Part shown: positions 6,999 through 13,107 of the stretch, piece by piece | Layout: each line of letters begins with the position of its first letter | Position numbering within the stretch: the first letter of the stretch is position 1 | NCBI GenBank assembly: GCA_015056175.1 | Contig: SVGT01000003.1 | Span: 48,606-112,605, forward strand | DNA length: 64,000 bases | DNA from: Clostridiales bacterium | GTDB taxonomy: Bacteria > Bacillota > Clostridia > Christensenellales > Aristaeellaceae | Direction: 5' to 3' | The notes under the pieces: model-generated | Told to the model about the DNA's origin: nothing | The model's database searches: none | Seen by the model: only the letters and a program-made list of their open reading frames with translations | Position numbers and translations under genes: made by a program

Positions 6999-8345
6999 TT
7001 GGAGGACCCGTTAGGTAGTTATCTCATCGCATGCATCTGTTTCATTTTTTCCGCACTGCTGTGCGCCTGTGAATCGGGCGTGAAGCACGCCAGCGAGGAA
7101 AAGGTAGCCCCCGCCGGCAGCCGCATCATGCGCTATGTGCGGGACAACAAATATCCCCTGGCTACGCTGGGCGGCTTGAGAACGCTGCTGCTCATGGCGG
7201 GCACGGCGGAGATCGCCTGTCTCCACACCCGCAGCCCCTGGGGCGTGTTGCTGCTTTCCGCCGTGTGCATCCTGATCGCCATGCCGCTGTGCGTGCTGCT
7301 GCCCAACCGCCTGTGCAAGCGCCATGCCGATTCCGCCGTCATGCATCTAAAGCCGCTGATCGTCACCGTGTGCGTGCTGCTCAAGCCCTTTGCCGTATTC
7401 TCCGTATGGCTCAGCGACGTGTTCCTGCGTCTGCTTGGCAACGATACCCAGGATAAGGAAGAGGTCACCGAAGAAGAAATTCTGGCCATGGTGGATATCG
7501 GCGAGGAAAACGGCGTCATTGAACAGAGTGAGCATGAGATGATCACCAATGTGCTGGAATTTACCGATATGACCGCCGCGGACTGCATGACCCACCGCAG
7601 GGATATTGCCGCCCTGTGGATCGGCGATGATGACGAAACCATTCTTTCCACCATCAAGGAATCCGGCCGCAGCCGTCTGCCCGTGTACGACGAGGACATT
7701 GACGACGTGATCGGCGTGCTCTTCGCCCGCGACTTTTTCATCAACTCCCGCAGCAAAAAGCCCCAGCCCATCCGCAATCTGCTGCGCGAGCCCTATTTTG
7801 TGCCCAAGACGGTGAAAACGGACGTGCTGCTGCGCAACATGCAGCGCGCCAAGACCCATATCGCCATCGTGCTGGACGAATTCGGCGGCGTCAGCGGTCT
7901 GGTCACCATGGAGGATCTGCTGGAAGAGATCGTGGGCAATATCTACGATGAGTTTGATCCTCTGGAGGAAAAGGAAATTATCCCCCTGGGCGAGGATCGC
8001 TGGCAGGTGCTGGGCAGCGCCGAGCTGGACACCCTCAGCGATGAAATGCATCTTACCCTTCCCGAGGATGAGGATTACGATACCATCGGCGGCCTGATCT
8101 TCAGCAAATTCAACGTGATCCCCGACGACGGCGCCACTCCCGACGTGGACATCTGGTGCACCGCGGACGGCGAAGTGCCCGAATACGACGGCGATGACGA
8201 TGAAGAGGATCTGCTGTGCGACCTGCTCCATGTGCATGTGGACAAAATTCTGGACCACCGCGTGGAAAAGGCCACCATCACCGTGCTGCGCAGCCAGATC
8301 GTTCCCCGCGAAGAGGACGAAAAGGAAGCGGAAGGCGACAATTGA
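6999..8345 (+). CDS. Hemolysin C/CorC-family CNNM-like protein
   Basis: 448 residues. An N-terminal DUF21 (CNNM) membrane domain with three to four helices (about 1-150), a CBS pair (about 190-310; DCMTHRRDIAALW, SRSRLPVYDEDIDDVIGVL, then LDEFGGVSGLVTMEDLLEEIVGNIYDE) and a C-terminal CorC/HlyC domain (about 325-420). The family exports or senses Mg/Co ions, with adenine nucleotides binding the CBS pair. The start is TTG at 6999 with GGAGGGAG upstream; the promoter position excludes the earlier ATG. The C-terminus is highly acidic. The gene is monocistronic and divergent from the FMN-binding lipoprotein. Confidence 0.88.
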   Translation: MEDPLGSYLIACICFIFSALLCACESGVKHASEEKVAPAGSRIMRYVRDNKYPLATLGGLRTLLLMAGTAEIACLHTRSPWGVLLLSAVCILIAMPLCVLLPNRLCKRHADSAVMHLKPLIVTVCVLLKPFAVFSVWLSDVFLRLLGNDTQDKEEVTEEEILAMVDIGEENGVIEQSEHEMITNVLEFTDMTAADCMTHRRDIAALWIGDDDETILSTIKESGRSRLPVYDEDIDDVIGVLFARDFFINSRSKKPQPIRNLLREPYFVPKTVKTDVLLRNMQRAKTHIAIVLDEFGGVSGLVTMEDLLEEIVGNIYDEFDPLEEKEIIPLGEDRWQVLGSAELDTLSDEMHLTLPEDEDYDTIGGLIFSKFNVIPDDGATPDVDIWCTADGEVPEYDGDDDEEDLLCDLLHVHVDKILDHRVEKATITVLRSQIVPREEDEKEAEGDN

Positions 8346-8352
8346 TCATCAG

Positions 8353-8377
8353 GGAGCGGTTATCCGCTCCTTTTTTT
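8353..8377 (+). terminator. Terminator of the CorC/HlyC gene
   Basis: GGAGCGG/CCGCTCC stem with a TTAT loop and seven T residues; it abuts the end of the convergent TIGR04086 gene. Confidence 0.85.
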
Positions 8378-8780
8378 ATGCCTGCTGCCGGCGGATCAGC
8401 CCGGCAAGCCCGCCGATGCTGACGCCCATCAGGATATCCATCAGGTACGCTGTCTGGGACAGCTGCTGCCCGGTCAGCAGCGCGTAGATCAGCACGCCTG
8501 CGCCCATGTACATAAGCCCCAGCAGCGCACCCCGCAGCGCGCCCTGCATTTCACCCCGGCGCACCGCCGCAAATACGCCAAGCACAATGCTGATCAGCTT
8601 GATCACCTGGTTGGCCGTGCGGATAAAGGCGTCGCCCGCATCCGTGATGCCCACGATCAAGGCCAGCAGCACCACCAGCACCGCCGTCACGGCAACAGAA
8701 AGCAGCAGCCCCTTCAGCCACCGCCCAAATGCGCTTTGCAAAAAGGAACACCTGCGCCCGTAATAATTGGTTTTTGCCAT
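8376..8780 (-). CDS. TIGR04086 family membrane protein
   Basis: 134 residues with four predicted membrane helices (about 22-46, 58-76, 86-106, 112-130), matching the TIGR04086/YrzE-like family of Bacillota small membrane proteins of unknown function. A glycine-rich last helix (DILMGVSIGGLAGLI) is typical. Of two close ATG codons, the one at 8780 is chosen because GGGAGG is six bases upstream, whereas the one at 8786 touches the ribosome site. It is alone between the CorC gene and uppP and divergent from uppP. Confidence 0.7.
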   Translation of the reverse strand: MAKTNYYGRRCSFLQSAFGRWLKGLLLSVAVTAVLVVLLALIVGITDAGDAFIRTANQVIKLISIVLGVFAAVRRGEMQGALRGALLGLMYMGAGVLIYALLTGQQLSQTAYLMDILMGVSIGGLAGLIRRQQA

Positions 8781-8943
8781 AAACATCCTCCCTGTGCTTT
8801 TGTATCAGCCTATGCCGCCCTCCCTGCCGTCTATGACCCCATCTTTTTTGTAAAAAAGTTTTTGTCATCATTGCCTGCCCTGCAAAAATATGATATGCTT
8901 ATCAGGTTACAAGAGCTTTTTCCCGTAAGAAAGGACAGATGTT

Positions 8944-9780
8944 ATGACCATTTTCGAAGCTGCCATCCTGGGCATCGTACAGGGTCTGGCGGAATTTCTG
9001 CCCATCTCCTCCAGCGGCCATCTGGAGCTTTTCCAGCACATCATGGGCCTGAGCGATAATTCCGCCTCCATGATGCTGCTCACCGTGCTGCTCCATGTGG
9101 GCACGCTGGTGGCAGTCGCCGTGGTGTTCTGGAACGACTGGATGGATATCCTGCGTCATCTCTTCAAGAGCAAAACCCTGGGCCTGCTGTTTATCGCATC
9201 CCTGCCCGCGCTGTTTGCGGCGCTGCTGCTGGGCGACGCCATGGACAGCCTGTTTGGCAGCGGCTTCCTGGGCCTGGCCTTCCTGATCACCGCGCTGTTC
9301 CTGCTGCTCACCGAATACATCGGCAAAAAGATGAAAAACCGCACCGACCTCCAGGACGAAGTGGGCGTCAAGCATGCCCTTTGCATGGGCGTGATGCAAG
9401 CCGTAGCCATCCTGCCCGGCGTGAGCCGCAGCGGCAGCACCCTGCTTGGCGGTATCTTCAGCGGCATGAAGCGCGAAAAGGCGGCCAAGTTCTCCTTCAT
9501 GATGAGCGCGCCCGCTATTCTGGGCAGCCTGCTGGTGGAGGGCAAGGACGTGCTGGAAAACGGCGGCATGGAGCTGCTGAGCTCCAATCTGATCCCCGTG
9601 CTGGTAGGCGTGGCACTGGCTGCCGTATCCGGCTATCTGGCCATCCGCTATATGCTGAAGCTGATCAACCGCATTTCCTTTAACTGGTTTGCCCTGTATG
9701 TGGGCATCGTGGGCGTCACCGTGGTGGTGCTGCAGATCGCAGGCGTCTCCTTCCTGCCCGCGTTCCCCTTCTTTGGCTGA
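8944..9780 (+). CDS. uppP: Undecaprenyl-diphosphate phosphatase UppP/BacA
   Basis: 278 residues, full length. UppP dephosphorylates C55-PP on the outer membrane leaflet so that the lipid carrier for peptidoglycan can be recycled; high levels give bacitracin resistance. Both catalytic regions are present: EFLPISSSGHLEL (about 17-29) and the PGVSRSGSTLLGG loop (about 158-170), as part of an inverted-repeat fold of about eight membrane helices. The start is ATG at 8944 with AAAGGA upstream. A plausible promoter is TTGCCT (8871-8876), 17 bases, TATGCT. The expected terminator after the stop appears to be split by an AT-rich insert. Confidence 0.95.
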   Translation: MTIFEAAILGIVQGLAEFLPISSSGHLELFQHIMGLSDNSASMMLLTVLLHVGTLVAVAVVFWNDWMDILRHLFKSKTLGLLFIASLPALFAALLLGDAMDSLFGSGFLGLAFLITALFLLLTEYIGKKMKNRTDLQDEVGVKHALCMGVMQAVAILPGVSRSGSTLLGGIFSGMKREKAAKFSFMMSAPAILGSLLVEGKDVLENGGMELLSSNLIPVLVGVALAAVSGYLAIRYMLKLINRISFNWFALYVGIVGVTVVVLQIAGVSFLPAFPFFG

Positions 9781-9846
9781 TCCGGCAAAAATAAAAAAGG
9801 ACCCCTGGCAGGAGATGTCTTAAGGAATCATTTATCCAATAGCGAA

Positions 9847-9877
9847 AAACGAGCATCCGAATACCGGATGCTCGTTT
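9847..9877 (-). terminator. Terminator of the small AT-rich gene
   Basis: Perfect 13-bp stem AAACGAGCATCCG/CGGATGCTCGTTT with a 5-base loop. On the minus strand it ends in CGTTTTT, so it terminates the leftward 76-residue gene. Confidence 0.75.
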
Positions 9878-9969
9878 GCTTATGTGGCCCCACAAACGCA
9901 ATGCACTGGTACAGTGCGTATAATTGCGCCCTCCTGTGGTCTGTGGCTGCTCGATAAATTGGACTTTAC

Positions 9970-10200
9970 TCACTTCTCTTTGCTGAACAATTCAATTGTC
10001 ATTAAGATAATACCAAGCACAATAAACACAACAGAGAAGGCAAACAGCAACGTCAAGTCCATCTCAATTATAGTTGACAAAAATCTTCCAAGTTTAGTGT
10101 CCCAAGAGGTAACGAGATTGTTGCCTGCGATAAAAACAATCGCCAAAGCCCAAATGCTACCTATCAGGGAAAGAAATCCACCTATCACTGCTCTTTTCAT
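9970..10200 (-). CDS. Small two-helix membrane protein, function unknown
   Basis: 76 residues with two clear membrane helices (about 4-27 and 49-71) joined by a short polar loop; the first segment is GGFLSLIGSIWALAIVF. It was not recognised as a named family. The start is ATG at 10200 with AGGGAG nine bases upstream. Codon use and base composition are distinctly AT-richer than all neighbours, and the gene sits alone between two perfect hairpins inside an insert that appears to have split the shared uppP/VOC terminator. This suggests recent transfer. Confidence 0.65.
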   Translation of the reverse strand: MKRAVIGGFLSLIGSIWALAIVFIAGNNLVTSWDTKLGRFLSTIIEMDLTLLFAFSVVFIVLGIILMTIELFSKEK

Positions 10201-10258
10201 ACAATCACACTCCCTGTCAAATTCGAGTTTATCGCTTTCATTCTATCACGCAGAACAA

Positions 10259-10290
10259 GAAACAGCAAGCCTTGGTGGGCTTGCTGTTTC
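10259..10290. repeat. Perfect 13-bp hairpin upstream of the small membrane gene
   Basis: GAAACAGCAAGCC (10259-10271) and GGCTTGCTGTTTC (10278-10290) with a 6-base loop. Neither side has a strong T-run, so it is either a barrier hairpin or part of the insert's structure. Confidence 0.6.
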
Positions 10291-10365
10291 GGTATTTCCT
10301 TGGCGCAAAGTGAAGGATAACTCTTTCCTTTCTATCACTCTTACTGTCGGGTCCTTTTTGCTTGC

Positions 10366-10755
10366 TTATTTTTCGGTAAAGAATTCCACTTCTTCGCCGG
10401 CGGCGCCCAGGCAGAAAGCCACGCGCACGGGATAGCCGTCCGCCGTGGGGATGACCACGTCCGCAGGCTCGCGGATGATCTCAAAGCCCTCCGCGCGCAC
10501 CTTGGCGACCAATTCGTCCACGTTATCCGTGGCAAAGGCCACGTGCAGCAGTTGGCCCTGGGGCATTCTTTCCGTGCCGTTGGAGAAAATTTCCATGCAG
10601 CCGGCGCCGGTGGACAGCATAATGCTCTGGGCGTCGCCGCCGCCCCAGCGCTTGTATTCCTCAAGGCCCAAAAGATCGCGGTAAAAATGGACGGCTTTTT
10701 CGTATTCGGCAACGCCGCAGCAGCGCAGCGCAATGTGGTGGATCCCGGTGATCAT
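10366..10755 (-). CDS. VOC family (glyoxalase/bleomycin-resistance fold) protein
   Basis: 129 residues, one vicinal-oxygen-chelate unit of two beta-alpha-beta-beta-beta modules. The metal-ligand pattern fits glyoxalase I-like proteins: GIHHIALRC (His near 6), the central MEIFSN (Glu), QLLHVAFATDN (His), and C-terminal GEEVEFFTEK (Glu). The substrate is unknown; lactoylglutathione lyase is unlikely in an organism without glutathione. The start is ATG at 10755, eight bases after a perfect AAGGAGG. It is convergent with uppP, and its terminator lies in the insert boundary. Confidence 0.82.
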   Translation of the reverse strand: MITGIHHIALRCCGVAEYEKAVHFYRDLLGLEEYKRWGGGDAQSIMLSTGAGCMEIFSNGTERMPQGQLLHVAFATDNVDELVAKVRAEGFEIIREPADVVIPTADGYPVRVAFCLGAAGEEVEFFTEK

Positions 10756-10849
10756 GGGTGTTTCCTCCTTATGTGGTTGATATCTGCTGCTATTATAGCA
10801 CAGACCCCGCATCCTGCAAACAGTACGTTTGATTTTTTCCGCAAAGCAA

Positions 10850-10876
10850 AACGCCCTCTCCGGAGAAAGGGCGTTC
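10850..10876 (-). terminator. Terminator of the zinc-ribbon gene
   Basis: AACGCCCT/AGGGCGTT-type stem closed over a TCCGGA core, followed on the minus strand by TTTTGCTTTG. Confidence 0.7.
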
Positions 10877-10894
10877 GTTTGTCAGTTCAAGTTA

Positions 10895-11176
10895 TTACTT
10901 GCGCTGCATGGCCGCGTAGCATTCGCTGCAATACACGGGACGGTCTTCGCGGGGCTGGAAGGGCACCTTGGTGGCGGCGCCGCAGTTCGCGCAGATAGCG
11001 TCGTGCATTTCGCGGACAGTGCCGTTGTTACGCGCAGCCTTGTGAGCCTGACGGCAGTCACGGCAGCGGGTGGGTTCGTTCTGGAAGCCCTTTTCGGCGT
11101 AGAATTCCTGCTCACCGGCGGAGAACACAAATTCCTTGCCGCAGTCACGGCACACCAGCGTCTTGTCCTGATACAT
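10895..11176 (-). CDS. Double zinc-ribbon protein
   Basis: 93 residues carrying two four-cysteine zinc sites: C9/C12 with C38/C41, and C62/C65 with C83/C86. The first half matches the probable zinc-binding domain family (CRDCGKEFVFSAGEQEFYAEKGF) widespread in Clostridia and Chloroflexi. The second is a CxxC zinc ribbon. No catalytic motif is seen, so it is likely a nucleic-acid or protein adaptor. The start is ATG at 11176 with AGGGGG upstream. Its transcript appears to begin with a structured RNA of about 214 nucleotides, and only 29 bases separate the RNA closing stem from the start codon. Confidence 0.78.
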   Translation of the reverse strand: MYQDKTLVCRDCGKEFVFSAGEQEFYAEKGFQNEPTRCRDCRQAHKAARNNGTVREMHDAICANCGAATKVPFQPREDRPVYCSECYAAMQRK

Positions 11177-11205
11177 GGTCTAAATCCCCCTGAGATGAAT
11201 GATGT

Positions 11206-11419
11206 TTGGTTTGAAGGGCTGACCTGGTCTTTGACCCCACACTCGCCGGCAGGAGGTTTGCTCATAGCGCATTGGCGCTCCCACTCTGCTCTCTCGCGTT
11301 TACACGCGGCCGGACTTACTTCTAAGCCGCACCATGCTCCCCGGCGCTTTGGCCGGATTACGTGGACCGTTTTGCCTGCGACTGGCATCGGCTTTCAACC
11401 ACAGACCCGCTTCAACCAA
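11206..11419 (-). ncRNA. Candidate structured RNA (raiA-like size and setting)
   Basis: A 214-base leftward segment with no coding potential and dense secondary structure. The ends pair with each other: TTGGTTGAAG (11419-11410) and CTTCAAACCAA (11216-11206). Internal hairpins include CGCGT/ACGCG with a GTAA tetraloop (11295-11308), AGCGC/GCGCT with a CAAT loop (11266-11279), GGTC/GACC with an AAA loop, and GGCTTA/TAAGTC with a GAAG loop. The predicted transcription start (about 11418) falls on the closing stem. No terminator precedes the zinc-ribbon gene. Size and Clostridial setting recall the raiA RNA family, but this identity is only a guess; an unlisted leader RNA is equally possible. Confidence 0.6.
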
Positions 11420-11424
11420 CGATT

Positions 11425-11452
11425 ATTATAACACTTTACATTTTTCTTGCAA
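11425..11452 (-). promoter_or_regulatory. Strong promoter of the structured RNA
   Basis: On the minus strand TTGCAA (11452-11447), 16 bases, extended -10 TGTTATAAT ending at 11425. The predicted start is about 11418, exactly where the RNA closing stem begins. Confidence 0.8.
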
Positions 11453-11481
11453 GTGTTTTTTTACATTTTTCTTAAAATAAT

Positions 11482-12372
11482 TCAATTTTTCTCAATCTTT
11501 TGTATTGGTTGGTACCATTTCGGACATGTCTTGTGCATATCGTCATACCAGGCCAGCACATCCGCCGCCTGCTTGAGCATCACGTTGATCTGCTGCTGCC
11601 CGTATGGCACCGCCCAGGCCACGCTGGACAGGGTGTTGCTGGCGATGTACAGCGCCAGCAATCGCCAGAACATGTCCGGCGGCGGGCCGTCAAAGTATCC
11701 GTCCACCATGCCGCCGGCAAAGGCGGGCGACAGCTGGGCGCACCACACGATGCGGTTGAATTCCTCCCAGGGATCGCCGTAATCAAACCGGTCAAAATCG
11801 ATGATCACGATCTTCCCGTCCTCCACCATCATGTTGCCGGTGTGGTAATCCCCGTGCTGGAAGGATTGGGGCCTGTTTTTCAGCAGGTGACGGTTTTCCT
11901 CGATGTAGCGGATAAAGTGCTCCGCGCCGGCATATTGCACGGGACACTGCCGGTGCAGGGTAATCTTCCGGTCCATCTTGGCGTTGAAGCGCTTTTCCCA
12001 GTCTGCCTGATCCGCAGGCGCCGGGATACGGTGCAGCTTTTGCAGCATTTTTCCCGCATCCATGCCCAGGGCATACTGCCTTTCCTCCGTTTCATCCGGC
12101 AGCACGTCCTCGGCGTCCTGTCCGTGCACCCAGGTCTGCAAAAGGTACACGCCCTCTTCACACACGCCTGTTTCCACGGCGGCGCACATGCGAACGCCCG
12201 TCTCTTCAGCCGTTTTCTGCACGCGGAACAGCTCCCTGCGCTGCTCCAGCCGCTCCATGGGGCTGATGCGCAGCAGATATTCCCCGCCGTCCCGGGTGTA
12301 CACATGATATTTTTTGTCCCCGGACCAGCCTTTATCCACCAATTCCCGGGACACGATGGTATCAAAGATCAT
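11482..12372 (-). CDS. Aminoglycoside phosphotransferase-family (APH fold) kinase
   Basis: 296 residues. The catalytic loop QHGDYHTGNMMVEDG (Brenner motif, catalytic Asp) and the metal-binding IIDFDRFDYGDP are intact, as is the small N-lobe. The family covers antibiotic kinases but also choline, homoserine, fructosamine and other small-molecule kinases; nothing here points to drug resistance. The chosen start is ATG at 12372, because AAGGA is seven bases upstream. An ATG at 12387 overlaps the upstream stop (ATGA) and would add five residues. It follows the MBL-fold gene in one leftward operon. Confidence 0.82.
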   Translation of the reverse strand: MIFDTIVSRELVDKGWSGDKKYHVYTRDGGEYLLRISPMERLEQRRELFRVQKTAEETGVRMCAAVETGVCEEGVYLLQTWVHGQDAEDVLPDETEERQYALGMDAGKMLQKLHRIPAPADQADWEKRFNAKMDRKITLHRQCPVQYAGAEHFIRYIEENRHLLKNRPQSFQHGDYHTGNMMVEDGKIVIIDFDRFDYGDPWEEFNRIVWCAQLSPAFAGGMVDGYFDGPPPDMFWRLLALYIASNTLSSVAWAVPYGQQQINVMLKQAADVLAWYDDMHKTCPKWYQPIQKIEKN

Positions 12373-12383
12373 GTTTTCGTCCT

Positions 12384-13046
12384 TCATACGCTGTGCGGTT
12401 TGATTTCCAGCACGCAGATGCGCTTTTGCTCGCTCAGATCGCCCCGGGTCACCCGCACGGTGGGCATGGGCGTGCGCTCGTCCCCGGATGCGTTCATTTC
12501 GTCCAGGAATTCGTCCAGTGCGGCGATAGGCCAATCCGCGTTGACCTGGGTCTTGTAATGCATGGGGATCACCATGCGCGGCCCGATAAGGCGCACCGTT
12601 TCCGCCGCCTGACGGGCGTCGATGGTGTAAAAGCCGCCTACGGGGATCATCAGCACGTCCACCCTGCCTATGTCATCCAGCAGCTTTCTGTCCGGCACAT
12701 GGCCCAGATCGCCGCAGTGCAGCACGGTGACGCCGTCCATATGCACCCTGGCCAGCAGATTGCTGCCGCGCCTGGCGCCCATATCCCCATCATGCCAGCA
12801 GGGGATCATCTCCACCTGCACGTCGGGCAGCGGAGAGCACTTTCCTGCCTTATCCACCACGATAGCGTCGGCAGGGCATTTCTGCGTCCAGTTGTGGTCA
12901 TGATGGCCGTGGGACACCGTCACCGCATCGCATTCCGCGCCGTTGTTGCCATAGCCCACCGCCGGATCGCAGGGATCGGTGAGGATCCGTGCGCCTGCGC
13001 CGTCGATCAGGGAAAATTCCGAATGCCCGTGATAAATGATGCGCAT
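12384..13046 (-). CDS. MBL-fold metal-dependent hydrolase (UPF0173-like)
   Basis: 220 residues. The HxHxDH motif is complete as SHGHHDHNW (H46, H48, D50, H51). Later metal ligands are in LHCGDLGHV and IPMHYKT. The short form without extra domains resembles UlaG/UPF0173-like hydrolases with a broad or unknown phosphodiester or lactone substrate. The start is ATG at 13046 behind AAAGGCGG. It is the promoter-proximal gene with the APH-fold kinase. A parS site lies 41 bases upstream of its start. Confidence 0.82.
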   Translation of the reverse strand: MRIIYHGHSEFSLIDGAGARILTDPCDPAVGYGNNGAECDAVTVSHGHHDHNWTQKCPADAIVVDKAGKCSPLPDVQVEMIPCWHDGDMGARRGSNLLARVHMDGVTVLHCGDLGHVPDRKLLDDIGRVDVLMIPVGGFYTIDARQAAETVRLIGPRMVIPMHYKTQVNADWPIAALDEFLDEMNASGDERTPMPTVRVTRGDLSEQKRICVLEIKPHSV

Positions 13047-13086
13047 AACTGCCGCCTTTCCCGGGGAGCTGCCCCGTCAGGTTCAT

Positions 13087-13102
13087 TGTTTCACGTGAAA
13101 CA
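13087..13102. promoter_or_regulatory. parS: parS site (ParB/Spo0J binding)
   Basis: TGTTTCACGTGAAACA, a perfect match to the Bacillota parS consensus, in the short gap between GH95 and the MBL gene. It is one of three identical sites and about 26 kb from the proposed oriC. Confidence 0.9.
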
Positions 13103-13107
13103 TTTGC

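Larger units (their letters stand above)
9793..10360. mobile_element. AT-rich insert with inverted ends and paired hairpins (MITE-like candidate)
   Basis: A clearly AT-richer segment between the convergent uppP and VOC genes. Its outer ends are inverted copies: AAAAAGGACCC at 9794-9804 and GGGTCCTTTTT at 10349-10359, continued as a weaker match reaching TTATCC (9832-9837) and GGATAA (10315-10320). Inside each end lies a perfect 13-bp hairpin (9847-9877 and 10259-10290). Between them is one small leftward gene. If the middle were removed the two ends would form a normal bidirectional terminator. There is no transposase. Either a small mobile cassette inserted into the terminator loop, or the ends are terminal repeats of a non-autonomous element. 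Confidence 0.4.

Noticed and set aside
11482..12372. Aminoglycoside-resistance gene
   Set aside because: The APH fold is shared with many metabolic kinases, and no resistance cassette, mobile DNA or specific substrate motif is present.
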